Positions 42,211 through 50,767 of a DNA stretch of 64,000 bases are shown here, piece after piece. The notes beneath the pieces are model-generated. The model did no database searches. It was given only the letters and a program-made list of their open reading frames with translations, and was not told the origin of the DNA. The translations under genes were made by a program, and so were the position numbers. How positions within the stretch are numbered: position 1 is the stretch's first letter; each line of letters opens with the position of its first letter. Origin of the DNA: Caulobacteraceae bacterium (lineage in GTDB: Bacteria; Pseudomonadota; Alphaproteobacteria; Caulobacterales; Caulobacteraceae); contig JAIYCQ010000011.1 of NCBI GenBank assembly GCA_027487945.1, forward strand, positions 62,001 to 126,000. Reading direction: 5' to 3'.

Positions 42211-42929
42211 GCGGCGGCGCCCGCCGGCGGATCGATGGGGACCAGTCCGTCGTGGGTCAGGCGCAGCGCCCGGTCGGCGGCGGCCGCCGCCTTCTCTGAA
42301 TGGGTGACGATGAGGGCAGCGGCCCCGGCCTGACGCACCTGGGCGGTCAGCAGGCCCAGGATCCGGTCGGCCGTCTCCGGATCGAGGTTGCCGGTCGGTT
42401 CATCGGCCAGGATAAGGGCCGGACGGTGGATCAGGGCGCGGGCGATGGCCACCCGCTGCAGTTCGCCGCCCGAAAGCTGGCGTGGATAGTCGCCGCCCCG
42501 GCCGGGCAGGCCGACATCGGCCAGCATCCCCTCTGCTCGCCGCGTGGCCTCAGCCGGATCGCCGTGCCCCAGAACCAGCGGCAGGGCCACGTTGCGGGCC
42601 AGGCTCAGGTGGGGCAGGACGTGGAAGGCCTGGAACACGAAGCCGATGCGGTCCCGGCGCAGCAGGGTGGCTCCGTCGTCGTCCAGGGCGGACAGCACGG
42701 ACCCGCCGATGCTGACGGTCCCGGAGTCGGCCTGGTCGAGTCCGGCGATGACGTTGAGCAGGGTGGATTTGCCGACACCCGACTCGCCCATGATCGCCAC
42801 CAGCTCACCGGGGGCGATGTCGAGGTCGAGGCCGGAGAACAATACCCGCCCGCCGGGGAGGGCGCGGCTGAGACCGCGGATGGAGAGCATCGCGGCGTCG
42901 ACAGGCTGGGACGAGGGCGGCTGGGACAT
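42207..42929 (-). CDS. ABC transporter ATPase (LolD/AttE-like)
   Basis: A 240-residue ATPase that powers the neighbouring permease. Walker A is [12 protein letters not shown], the Q-loop [13 protein letters not shown], the signature [15 protein letters not shown], Walker [14 protein letters not shown], and the H-loop His in IVTHS. It is the MacB/LolD/FtsE type that serves FtsX permeases. ATG 42929 is chosen; a further ATG at 42890 is possible. It heads a three-gene operon with permease and secreted lipocalin-like protein. Confidence 0.94.
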   Translation of the reverse strand: MSQPPSSQPVDAAMLSIRGLSRALPGGRVLFSGLDLDIAPGELVAIMGESGVGKSTLLNVIAGLDQADSGTVSIGGSVLSALDDDGATLLRRDRIGFVFQAFHVLPHLSLARNVALPLVLGHGDPAEATRRAEGMLADVGLPGRGGDYPRQLSGGELQRVAIARALIHRPALILADEPTGNLDPETADRILGLLTAQVRQAGAAALIVTHSEKAAAAADRALRLTHDGLVPIDPPAGAAA

Positions 42930-43025
42930 GTCCTGAGTCTGTAGGGCGCGGCGGTCGGTCCGGACAGTCCCCCGCGTCAAAGAACATCGTCCCGCGCGGC
43001 GGAAAGCCGCTGCCTGCCCTGCTGA

Positions 43026-43754
43026 TCAGCCGAGCGTGCGCAGATGCGCCAGGCTGGCCTCGACGCTGGGCCACCCGGGGGCGGGCGGGAAGTCATGCTC
43101 AACGAAGACGTGCTCGGCGCCGGCGGCGTCGGCGGCCGCCAGCAGGTCGGCGAAATCGAGGATGCCGCCGCCGACGTCGGTCATGCCGCCGTCCGGCGCG
43201 AAGTCCTTGAGGTGGAGCAGCTTCACCCGACCGGCCAGCCGCTCGATGACGGACCGGGGATCCTCGCCGCCCTTCTTCAGCCAGTAGACGTCGAGTTCGA
43301 AGTCCACCAGGCGGGGATCGGTCTCCGCCACCAGCCGGTCGAAGGGCCGTACGCCGTCCACGGCCTCGAACTCGAAGTCATGATGGTGGTAGGCGACCGC
43401 CAGCCCCTCAGCCCGGGCGCGCTCGGCGAAAACGCCCAAGGTGGCGATGACCGCCGTCCAGTCGCGCTCGTCCGGGAGCACATAGGGCATCACCAGATAG
43501 CGGCAGCCGAGTGTCGCGGCCATGGACAGCACCGCGTCCGGGCGCGCCGCCATGTCGGTCAGGCCGACGTGCGCGGAGGGGCAGTCGAGCCCGATCTCCT
43601 TCATCCGCGCGGCGAAGCCGGCGAAGTCCGAGCCCAGCGGCGCGGCGAATTCCACCGCATCGTAGCCGGTCTCGCGGATGCGCGAGAGCGTGCCCAGCGG
43701 GTCGGCGGCGAACGGTTTGCGAAGCGTGTAGAGTTGCAGGCCGATCGGTCTCAT
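43026..43754 (-). CDS. Sugar phosphate isomerase/epimerase-like TIM barrel
   Basis: A 242-residue xylose-isomerase-like TIM barrel, the fold of IolE/IolI, hydroxypyruvate isomerase and C-deglycosidase subunits. Visible metal ligands: Glu of YDAVEFAAP, the HHHDFEFE cluster, FELDVYWL, and VFVEHDFPP near the end. The last gene of a five-gene operon, 4 bases after the GMC flavoprotein. In 3-keto-glycoside pathways a protein of this kind breaks the glycosidic bond after oxidation; here that is inference from context. Confidence 0.9.
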   Translation of the reverse strand: MRPIGLQLYTLRKPFAADPLGTLSRIRETGYDAVEFAAPLGSDFAGFAARMKEIGLDCPSAHVGLTDMAARPDAVLSMAATLGCRYLVMPYVLPDERDWTAVIATLGVFAERARAEGLAVAYHHHDFEFEAVDGVRPFDRLVAETDPRLVDFELDVYWLKKGGEDPRSVIERLAGRVKLLHLKDFAPDGGMTDVGGGILDFADLLAAADAAGAEHVFVEHDFPPAPGWPSVEASLAHLRTLG

Positions 43755-43758
43755 GGGC

Positions 43759-45447
43759 CTACAGGCCTCCCTGTTGCAGTAGATCGGCCGCGTGGTGGGC
43801 CGTGCGCGCCGACAAAGCCATGTAGGTCAGCGACGGGTTCATCGAGGCGCTGGAGGTCATCACCGCGCCGTCCGAGCAGAAGAGGTTGGGCACCTCATGC
43901 GCCTGGCCCCAGCCGTTGAACACCGAGGTCGCCGGATCCCGGCCCATGCGCGCGGCGCCCATCTCGTGGATGCGGTCGCCCGGCGGGGTGATCTGTTCGG
44001 CGGCCTCTTCCCAGGGGGTGATGTCGACGCAGCCGGCGGCGCGCAGCATGTCGGCCGCGTCCTTCGCCGCCGCCCGCATCATCGCGTACTCGTTGGGACC
44101 GTGGGTGACCCCGATGATCGGCACCGGCATGCCCCAGCTGTCGGTGCGGCTCGCGGACAGGGTCACGCGATTCTCCGGATCGGGCAGGACCTCGCCGAAG
44201 GGCAGGAGGGAGAAGTGCCAGCCGTGCAGGCCCTCGTCGTCCCCGCCGCCGACGCCCTGGGAGAAGCTCTCCGCCCGGCGGGAGCGGGCGGCGCCGCCCT
44301 GCATGCCGAAGCCGCGCAGGTAGGGTTTGTCGCCTTCGGTGATGTTGCCGTAGCGCGGCACGTAGATCCCGGTCGGCCGGTCGTGCTGGTCGTACACGCC
44401 CGAGAAGCCCGGCATCTTGCCGACGATGTTCCCGCTGCTGACGTGGTCCATCAGGTTGCGGCCGACCTGGTCGCTGCCGTTGGCGAGGCCGCGCGGGAAG
44501 GCGTCGGACTTCGAGTTCAGCAGCAGGACGGCGGTATTGATCGCCGAGGCGTTGAGGAAGACCAGCTTCGCCTCGAAGGTCTCGCCGCCCTTGTCGCCGC
44601 GGTTGACGGTCCGCACGCCGGTCGCCCGGCCGGTGACCGGGTCGTGGACGACGCTGACGACGACCCGGTCGGTCAGGACCGTGAGGTTGCCGGTGGCGAG
44701 CGCCGCCGGCAGGGTCGCCGCCTGGGTCGAGAAGTAGCTGCCGAGCGGGCAGCCGTGGTGGCAGCGGACATGCTGTTCGCAGCGCTTGCGGCCGACGTCC
44801 ATCTGGGGCTTGGCCACGCGGCTCAGATTGGCCGTCCGCCCCATGATCATGCGCCGGGTCGGGAAGTCCGCCTCGATCCGCGCCTTGGCGGCCAGTTCGA
44901 CGTCATTGAACGGGAAGGCCGGCAGGAAGTCGCCGTCCGGCAGCTGCTCCAGGCCGTCGAAATCGCCGCTGATCCCGGCGAAGGCCTCGACATGGTCGTA
45001 CCAGGGCTCGAGGTCCTCGTAGCGGATCGGCCAGTCGACGCCGTGTCCGTCCTGCAGGTTCGACAGGAAGTCCCGGGGCGCCCAGCGATAGGACTGCCGT
45101 CCCCAGGTCAGCGACCGCCCGCCCAGCTGATAGCCGCGGATCCAGCGATAGGGCTTGCCGGGAACGGTCTCGTAGGGGTGGTCGTGGTCGCTGGCCCAGA
45201 AGGCCTTGTTGGAGTTGAAGAGGGCGTAGGATACCCCGACGTGGTAGGGATAGTGGAGGTCGCGCTCCTCCTGCGGGATCTGGTCGTCCCGGCGACGCAG
45301 GGTGGCGGCCAGGTCGTGGCTGTAGCCCGGTCCATGCGGGATGTCGGGGCCGCGTTCGAGCATGAGGACCTTCAGGCCTCGCTCGCAGAGCTCCTTGGCG
45401 ACCCAGCCGCCGCTGATCCCGGAGCCGACGACGATAGCGTCGAACAT
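43759..45447 (-). CDS. GMC-family flavoprotein oxidoreductase
   Basis: FAD-dependent oxidoreductase of 562 residues of the glucose-methanol-choline family, likely oxidising a sugar hydroxyl. The FAD motif is VVGSGISGGWVAKELCERG; the second conserved region reads GYQLGGRSLTWGRQS. A four-Cys region, RCEQHVRCHHGCPLGS, and the C-terminal active-site segment ASMNPSLTYMALSARTA (Asn as partner of the active His) are kept. No signal peptide is visible. ATG 45447 overlaps the preceding stop (TGATG) with GGGAG seven bases upstream; GTG 45450 is an alternative. Confidence 0.92.
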   Translation of the reverse strand: MFDAIVVGSGISGGWVAKELCERGLKVLMLERGPDIPHGPGYSHDLAATLRRRDDQIPQEERDLHYPYHVGVSYALFNSNKAFWASDHDHPYETVPGKPYRWIRGYQLGGRSLTWGRQSYRWAPRDFLSNLQDGHGVDWPIRYEDLEPWYDHVEAFAGISGDFDGLEQLPDGDFLPAFPFNDVELAAKARIEADFPTRRMIMGRTANLSRVAKPQMDVGRKRCEQHVRCHHGCPLGSYFSTQAATLPAALATGNLTVLTDRVVVSVVHDPVTGRATGVRTVNRGDKGGETFEAKLVFLNASAINTAVLLLNSKSDAFPRGLANGSDQVGRNLMDHVSSGNIVGKMPGFSGVYDQHDRPTGIYVPRYGNITEGDKPYLRGFGMQGGAARSRRAESFSQGVGGGDDEGLHGWHFSLLPFGEVLPDPENRVTLSASRTDSWGMPVPIIGVTHGPNEYAMMRAAAKDAADMLRAAGCVDITPWEEAAEQITPPGDRIHEMGAARMGRDPATSVFNGWGQAHEVPNLFCSDGAVMTSSASMNPSLTYMALSARTAHHAADLLQQGGL

Positions 45448-46226
45448 CACGCCGCTCCCTTCGATTTCAGTGAACCGTCGAACTGGACGAGCGCCGCCCG
45501 CAACGCCGCGACCGGATCGCCGCGCGGTACGAACTCGTGGCCGACCCAGCCCTGGTAGCCCAGATGCCGCAGCAGTCCGGCGATGGCCGGCCAGTGGATT
45601 TCCTGCCGGTCGTCGAGGTCCCGCCGACCCGGCGCGCCGGCCGTGTGCACATGGCCGATGAGGTCGATATGGGCCTGGATGGTGCGGCTCAGATCCCCCT
45701 CCATCAGCTGCATGTGATAGCCGTCATAGAGCAGCCGCAGGGCCGGCGAGCCGATGCCGCGAACGACCTCGGCCCCGAAGGCCGTGCGGTCGCACTGGTG
45801 GCCGGGATGGTCGACCTTGCTGTTGAGCAGTTCCATCAGGAGCCGCACCCCCGCCTGCTCGGCATGGGCTGCCACCGGGGCCAGACCTTCGATACAGGCC
45901 GCGATGGCGGGACCGTCGGCGCCGTCGCCGATGCGGTTGCCCGAGAAGACGATCACAGCCTCGCACCCGCCGGCCGCGGCCGTATCGATGTTGCGGCGGA
46001 CCTCGTTGGTCAGGGCCGCGTGAAGGGACGGATCGTTGAACCCGCGCTCCAGGGTGTGGCCGGTCAAGGTGACCAGCGAGAGGCCGACGTCCCTCGCGAC
46101 AGGCCACAGCGCTTCAGGCAGCATCTCGACACCCTGCGCGCCGGCCGCCGCGGCGTCGCGCAGCAGCGTTGCCGGATCCACGTCGCGCCCCATGGTGAAC
46201 GACCACCAGGCAAAGCTCTGCCGCAT
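45447..46226 (-). CDS. Hydroxypyruvate isomerase-like TIM barrel
   Basis: A 259-residue protein of the hydroxypyruvate isomerase group: LMELLNSKVDHPGHQCD, LLYDGYHMQLMEGDL and WVGHEFVPRGD contain the Glu, Asp, His and Glu metal ligands. It interconverts aldose/ketose-like sugars or sugar acids. It lies between the Gfo/Idh/MocA gene and the GMC gene with overlapping stop and start codons on both sides, so the four products are made together. GTG 46229 is an alternative start. Confidence 0.92.
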   Translation of the reverse strand: MRQSFAWWSFTMGRDVDPATLLRDAAAAGAQGVEMLPEALWPVARDVGLSLVTLTGHTLERGFNDPSLHAALTNEVRRNIDTAAAGGCEAVIVFSGNRIGDGADGPAIAACIEGLAPVAAHAEQAGVRLLMELLNSKVDHPGHQCDRTAFGAEVVRGIGSPALRLLYDGYHMQLMEGDLSRTIQAHIDLIGHVHTAGAPGRRDLDDRQEIHWPAIAGLLRHLGYQGWVGHEFVPRGDPVAALRAALVQFDGSLKSKGAA

Positions 46227-47368
46227 CACGCGATCTCCTCGCCCAGAGGCGTCCAGCGGCCGTCAGCCGTCGCGCTGCGCACTGCCGCCTCAATGAACCT
46301 CACGCCTTCGACGCCTGCGTCCACGCCGGGAAGGTCCGTGGTGGGAGCGCGCTGTCCAGCCCTGTGCGCCGCGACCAGATCCGCCGCGTCGGCGTAGATC
46401 TGCGCGAAGCCTTCCAGATAGCCTTCCGGGTGTCCCGCCGGGATCCGCGTCGCCGCATTGGCCGCCGCAGACAGGCCCGGCCCGCCGCGTCGCAGGATCC
46501 TGGGCGGTTCGCCCAGCGGCGTGTAGCGCAGGATGTCCGGGTCCTCCTGCGACCACTCCAGTCCGCCGGTCTCGCCATAGAGGCGCAGGCGCAGGCCGTT
46601 GGACGCCCCCACCGCCACCTGGCTGGCCCACAGCTGGCCGCGGGCGCCGCTCGCCCAGCGCAGCCGAAGCTGAACATCGTCGTCGAGCAGACGTCCCTCC
46701 ACGAACCGCGAAGTCTCGGCGCTGACCTGATCGGCCGCCTGGCCGAGGACGAAGGTCGCGAGGTGATAGGCGTGGGTGGCGATGTCGCCGAGCGCTCCGC
46801 CGGGCCCGGCCCGGGCGGGGTCGCCGCGCCAGTCTGCCTGCTTGTTGCCGGGCAGGGCCGTGGCCAGCCAGTCCTGGGCGTATTCGGCCTGCACCACCCG
46901 GATCGCGCCCACCGTCCCGGCCGCCACCATGGCCCGCATCTGCCGGACCATGGCGTAGCCGCTGTAGTTGTGGGTCAGCACGAAGGGGACGCCGGTCCGC
47001 GCCACGGTCTGCGCCAGATCCAGCGCCTCGGCCAGACCGGTGGTCAGCGGCTTGTCGCAGATCACCGCGATGCCGGCCTCGAGGAAGGCCTTCGCCGGTC
47101 CGTGGTGCAGGTGGTTTGGCGTGACGATGGCCACCGCGTCGACAGGGTCAGGGCGGGCTGCCTCGGCCTGGACCATCGCCCGCCAGTCGCCGTAGCAGCG
47201 GTCCTCCTCGAGGCCGAGTCCGCGCCCGAACGCCTCAGACCGCATGGCCTCGCTGCTGAACGCGCCGGCGACGAGGTCCCAGCGGTCGTCCAGCCGCGCC
47301 GCCATGCGGTGCACGGCCCCGATGAAGGCGCCGTCGCCGCCTCCGATCATCCCCAGCTTCAGCCGCAT
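46226..47368 (-). CDS. Gfo/Idh/MocA-family NAD(P)-dependent sugar dehydrogenase
   Basis: A 380-residue oxidoreductase that uses NAD(P) to oxidise or reduce a sugar or inositol derivative. N-terminal Rossmann fold LGMIGGGDGAFIGAVHR, the conserved AIVTPNHLHHGPAKAFLEAG and CDKPLTTGL (the Lys-Pro catalytic dyad region), then GGALGDIATHAYHL with the catalytic Asp-x-x-x-His. One base separates it from the upstream isomerase and its stop overlaps the next gene. Confidence 0.94.
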   Translation of the reverse strand: MRLKLGMIGGGDGAFIGAVHRMAARLDDRWDLVAGAFSSEAMRSEAFGRGLGLEEDRCYGDWRAMVQAEAARPDPVDAVAIVTPNHLHHGPAKAFLEAGIAVICDKPLTTGLAEALDLAQTVARTGVPFVLTHNYSGYAMVRQMRAMVAAGTVGAIRVVQAEYAQDWLATALPGNKQADWRGDPARAGPGGALGDIATHAYHLATFVLGQAADQVSAETSRFVEGRLLDDDVQLRLRWASGARGQLWASQVAVGASNGLRLRLYGETGGLEWSQEDPDILRYTPLGEPPRILRRGGPGLSAAANAATRIPAGHPEGYLEGFAQIYADAADLVAAHRAGQRAPTTDLPGVDAGVEGVRFIEAAVRSATADGRWTPLGEEIA

Positions 47369-47369
47369 G

Positions 47370-48419
47370 TCAGCGGTCGAGGCCGAGCAGCCGACGGTTG
47401 GCCGCCGCGTCCACGTCGGTGGCGAGGAAGTCGTCGAAGCTCTTGCCGGTGACGTTGATGATATGGTCGCGGATGAAGGTCGCGCCTTCGCGGGCGCCGT
47501 CCTCCGGCGCCTTCAGCGCGCATTCCCATTCCAGCACCGCCCAGCCCTGATAGCCGTACTGGGCGAACTTCGAGAAGATGGCCTTGAAGTCGATCTGGCC
47601 GTCGCCGAGCGACCGGAAGCGTCCGGCCCGCTCCTTCCACGGCGCATAGCCGCTGTAGACGCCCTGCCGGCCGGTCGGCCGGAACTCGGCGTCCTTGACG
47701 TGAAACATCTTTATCCGCTCGTGGTACAGGTCGATGTACTCGAGATAGTCCAGCTGCTGCAGCAGGAAGTGGCTGGGATCGTAGAGAAGGCAGGCGCGCG
47801 GGTGATGATCCACGCGGTCCCAGAACATCTCCACCGTCGTGCCGTCGAACAGGTCCTCGCTGGGATGGATCTCGTAGCAGAGGTCGACCCCGACCGCGTC
47901 GAAGGCGTCGAGGATCGGCCGCCACCGCCGGGCCAACTCGTCGAACGCCTCCTCGATCAGGCCGGCCGGCCGTTGCGGGTAGGGATAGAGGTAGGGCCAG
48001 GCCAAGGAACCGGAGAAGGTGACGTGGGCCTCCAGACCCATGCGCCGCGAGGCCCTGGCCCCCAGCAACACCTGCTCGACCGCCCAGGCCTGCCGCGCCG
48101 CCGGATTGCCCCGCACCGACTTCGGCGCCGAGCCGTCGAACATCTCGTCATAGGCCGGATGCACCGCGACCATCTGGCCCTGGGTATGGGTCGACAGCTC
48201 CGACACCTCCAGCCCGGCTTCGGCCAGCACGCCCTTGACCTCGTCGCAGTAGGCGTCGCTTTCGGCGGCCAGCTTCAGGTCGAACAGACGCCGGTCCCAG
48301 GTCGGGATCTGAACGCCCTTGTAGCCGAGGTCCCCCGCCCAGCGGGCGATGGCCGCAAGGCTGTTGAACGGCGGCGCGTCGCCCGCGAACTGCGCCAGGA
48401 AAATGGCCGGGCCCTTCAT
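47370..48419 (-). CDS. IolE-like sugar isomerase/epimerase (first gene of operon)
   Basis: A 349-residue xylose-isomerase-like TIM barrel: YKGVQIPTWDRRLF, YEIHPSEDL, LLYDPSHFLLQQLDYL, MFHVKDAEFRP and VLEWECALKAPEDG carry the metal-binding Glu/Asp/His residues. Of the three isomerase-like proteins in this operon it is the longest. ATG 48419 has AGGGAGGATGC immediately upstream. It heads the operon and is divergent from the sodium:solute symporter, from which it is separated by 177 bases. Confidence 0.92.
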   Translation of the reverse strand: MKGPAIFLAQFAGDAPPFNSLAAIARWAGDLGYKGVQIPTWDRRLFDLKLAAESDAYCDEVKGVLAEAGLEVSELSTHTQGQMVAVHPAYDEMFDGSAPKSVRGNPAARQAWAVEQVLLGARASRRMGLEAHVTFSGSLAWPYLYPYPQRPAGLIEEAFDELARRWRPILDAFDAVGVDLCYEIHPSEDLFDGTTVEMFWDRVDHHPRACLLYDPSHFLLQQLDYLEYIDLYHERIKMFHVKDAEFRPTGRQGVYSGYAPWKERAGRFRSLGDGQIDFKAIFSKFAQYGYQGWAVLEWECALKAPEDGAREGATFIRDHIINVTGKSFDDFLATDVDAAANRRLLGLDR

Positions 48420-48530
48420 GCATCCTCCCTTGCCGGGGGCCTGCTTCGGGCCGCCCGTCTGTTGTTCCCTGAAAGCTAGCATGCACAGAGCCGTTGGCGA
48501 GCGGGTCGTTCGCCTTCGTCAGACTTGCGG

Positions 48531-48548
48531 TTGACGCGGGGCGGTCAA
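48531..48548. promoter_or_regulatory. Inverted repeat in the sugar operon/symporter promoter gap
   Basis: TTGAC (48531-48535) and GTCAA (48544-48548), spaced by 8 GC-rich bases. The first half also fits a sigma-70 -35 element (TTGACG) for the symporter. A regulator binding here could control both divergent units; none is encoded nearby. Confidence 0.3.
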
Positions 48549-48596
48549 GGACGGCGAACTTCGCATACCGCGACTCTGCGGCGCCGGGGGGAAGCC

Positions 48597-50045
48597 GTGC
48601 AGACCGATCTGATTCAATGGGCCGTCTTCATCGGCCTGACCGCCCTGATGGCTGTCCTCACCGGCTGGCAGGTGGCCCGGATGGGCGGCCGTTCCAGCGA
48701 TTCGAACCGCGAGTACTTCCTGGCCGGCGGCAACCTGACCTGGCCGTTCATCGCCGGCTCGATCACCCTGACCAACCTGTCCACCGACCAGCTGGTCGGC
48801 ATGAACGGCAACCAGATGCTGCTGCTGGCCTGGTGGGAGCTCTCGGCCATCGTCGGGCTTCTGATGCTGTGCTGGATCTTCCTGCCGATCTACTACCGCA
48901 ACAACTGCACAACCACGACCGAGCTTCTCGAGCGCAAGTACGGCTCAAAACACCTGCGGGCGGTGGTGTCGGTGCTGTTTCTGCTCGGCAACGTCTTCAT
49001 CTACCTGCCGATCATGCTCTACACGGGCTCGCTGTTCCTCAAGACCATGTTCGGGGTCGACATTCCGCTGATCGTCATCGCCGCGGCCATGGCCCTGCTC
49101 GGCGGGGCCTATGCGATCGGTGGCGGCCTGCGTGCGGTCGCCGTCTACGACACGATTTCCGGGATCGGCGTGCTGGCGATGGCCCTGCTGGTGGTGATCC
49201 TGGCCATGGCGGCGATCGATTTCGACTTCAGCGGCATACCGCCCGAGCGCCTGAGCATGATCGGCGACAAGGACTCCCCCATCCCCTGGCAGACGCTGCT
49301 GACCGGGATGATCTTCATCCAGATGTTCTACTGGAGCACCAACCAGACCATCACCCAGCGGGCCATGGCCGCGCCCAGCCTGCGGGAGGGGCAGAAGGGC
49401 GTGCTGGCGGCGGCGGTCATCCGCCTGCTGATCGTCCCGGCGATCGTCGTCGTACCGGGCGTGGCGGCCTACAAGCTGTTCGGGGACGCCGGCGACGCCA
49501 CCTACGGCAGGATCGTCGCCACGGTCATGCCGGGCTGGCTGTCGGGCGCCTTTGCCGCCTTCATGGCCGCGGCCCTTCTGACCAGCTACACCTCGGTGCT
49601 GAACTCCTCGGTGACGCTCTACGTCTGCGACCTGCATGAAAAGTTCATCGCCGAGAAGCCGAATGTTGGCCGGCTGAACACCATCATCTCGCTGGCCTTC
49701 ATGGTTCTGTCGGTGCTGCTGGTGCCGATCTACATGGGCGCCGCCTCGATCATAAACCTCGTCCAGCAGCTGAACGGACTGCTGTCGATGCCGATCCTGT
49801 CGGCTTTTATCGTCGGGCTGATGTTCCGGAACGTCGACGCGCGGGCGGTGATGGGGGCGGTCGTCTTCGGGACGTTGCTCTACGCCGGCTTCACCTTCGT
49901 CTGGACCCCGACCCACTACATCCATCTGATGGTGGTGACCCTCGGCGCCTGCATCGCCTTTGCGCTCGGGGTCAATCGGCTGGTGTTCGGCCGGCGCGCC
50001 GCCCTGGTCGATTCGGTGCGAAAGGTCCTGCGCCTCGGCGCCTGA
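48597..50045 (+). CDS. Sodium:solute symporter (SSS/SGLT family)
   Basis: Inner-membrane transporter of 482 residues with about 13 helices that couples sodium to uptake of a sugar or similar nutrient. SSS features: FLAGGNLTWPFIAGSITLTNL after helix 1, ELLERKYGSKHL, FYWSTNQTITQRAMAA and the region LTSYTSVLNSSVTLYVCDL. SGLT-type members carry sugars. GTG 48597 follows GGGGGGAAGCC. Divergent from the five-gene sugar operon, so it probably brings in the substrate of that pathway. Confidence 0.93.
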   Translation: MQTDLIQWAVFIGLTALMAVLTGWQVARMGGRSSDSNREYFLAGGNLTWPFIAGSITLTNLSTDQLVGMNGNQMLLLAWWELSAIVGLLMLCWIFLPIYYRNNCTTTTELLERKYGSKHLRAVVSVLFLLGNVFIYLPIMLYTGSLFLKTMFGVDIPLIVIAAAMALLGGAYAIGGGLRAVAVYDTISGIGVLAMALLVVILAMAAIDFDFSGIPPERLSMIGDKDSPIPWQTLLTGMIFIQMFYWSTNQTITQRAMAAPSLREGQKGVLAAAVIRLLIVPAIVVVPGVAAYKLFGDAGDATYGRIVATVMPGWLSGAFAAFMAAALLTSYTSVLNSSVTLYVCDLHEKFIAEKPNVGRLNTIISLAFMVLSVLLVPIYMGAASIINLVQQLNGLLSMPILSAFIVGLMFRNVDARAVMGAVVFGTLLYAGFTFVWTPTHYIHLMVVTLGACIAFALGVNRLVFGRRAALVDSVRKVLRLGA

Positions 50046-50054
50046 GCGCCGGGG

Positions 50055-50756
50055 TCAGGGCCGCGCGGCCCCGTCGATCGCCCTGCGCAGGTCGGCGATG
50101 GCCCGGGCGGCGGGGGACCGGCGCTGGCGCCAGATCAACAAGGCCATGGCGCCGGCGATGGCGATCGCGAAGGCCACGGGGCCGAACAGCCAGGCCGCCG
50201 CCGCCAGCGCGAAGTAGTAGCCACGCACCCCGGCGTTGAATGACGACAGCGCCGGGTTCAGCGTCCGCGAGGCGGCCTCCGCGAACGCCGCCTGCAACGC
50301 CGGATCAACGGACTCGCCCTCCGGCGTCGCCCCCATGATCGCCAGGCTGTAGTTCATCTGGCGGATGGCCCAGATGAAGGCCAGAAGGCCCCGCGCCAGC
50401 ACCACCACCATCAAGGCCAGCTGGCCTTCGAACAGGTACCGGGTGGAGGTCTCGATCACCTCCAGGCTGGACACGCTGGCGAAGGTGCTCTCGCCGCCGA
50501 ACAGAGCCCCCGCCGTGGCGGCGATGAGCAGAAGGTTGGACGAGGCGAAGAAGGACGCCGAGTTGAGGGCGTGGCCGAGCAGGTTGGCGTCCATCAACCG
50601 GATGTCCCGGCGCGCCATCTCCCCCATCCAGGCGCCCCGGATCACGGTCATGTCGCTGTTGAGCGACGCCCCGCGCGACAGCAGCTTGAGCAGCGGTTCG
50701 TAGAACAGCCAGCAGATCAGAAAAAGGATCAGGACAGCGAGATCGAGCGGCGGCAT
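50055..50756 (-). CDS. DUF599-like membrane protein
   Basis: A 233-residue membrane protein of the DUF599 family type: N-terminal helix (LAVLILFLICWLFYEPLL), a long amphipathic helix with WMGEMARRDIRLMDANLL, helices around ALNSASFFASSNLLLIAAT and LALMVVVLARGLLAFIWAIRQMNY, and a C-terminal helix pair. Its function is unknown. The gene follows the MFS transporter on the same strand after 11 bases. Confidence 0.85.
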   Translation of the reverse strand: MPPLDLAVLILFLICWLFYEPLLKLLSRGASLNSDMTVIRGAWMGEMARRDIRLMDANLLGHALNSASFFASSNLLLIAATAGALFGGESTFASVSSLEVIETSTRYLFEGQLALMVVVLARGLLAFIWAIRQMNYSLAIMGATPEGESVDPALQAAFAEAASRTLNPALSSFNAGVRGYYFALAAAAWLFGPVAFAIAIAGAMALLIWRQRRSPAARAIADLRRAIDGAARP

Positions 50757-50767
50757 GGCGGTGACCC

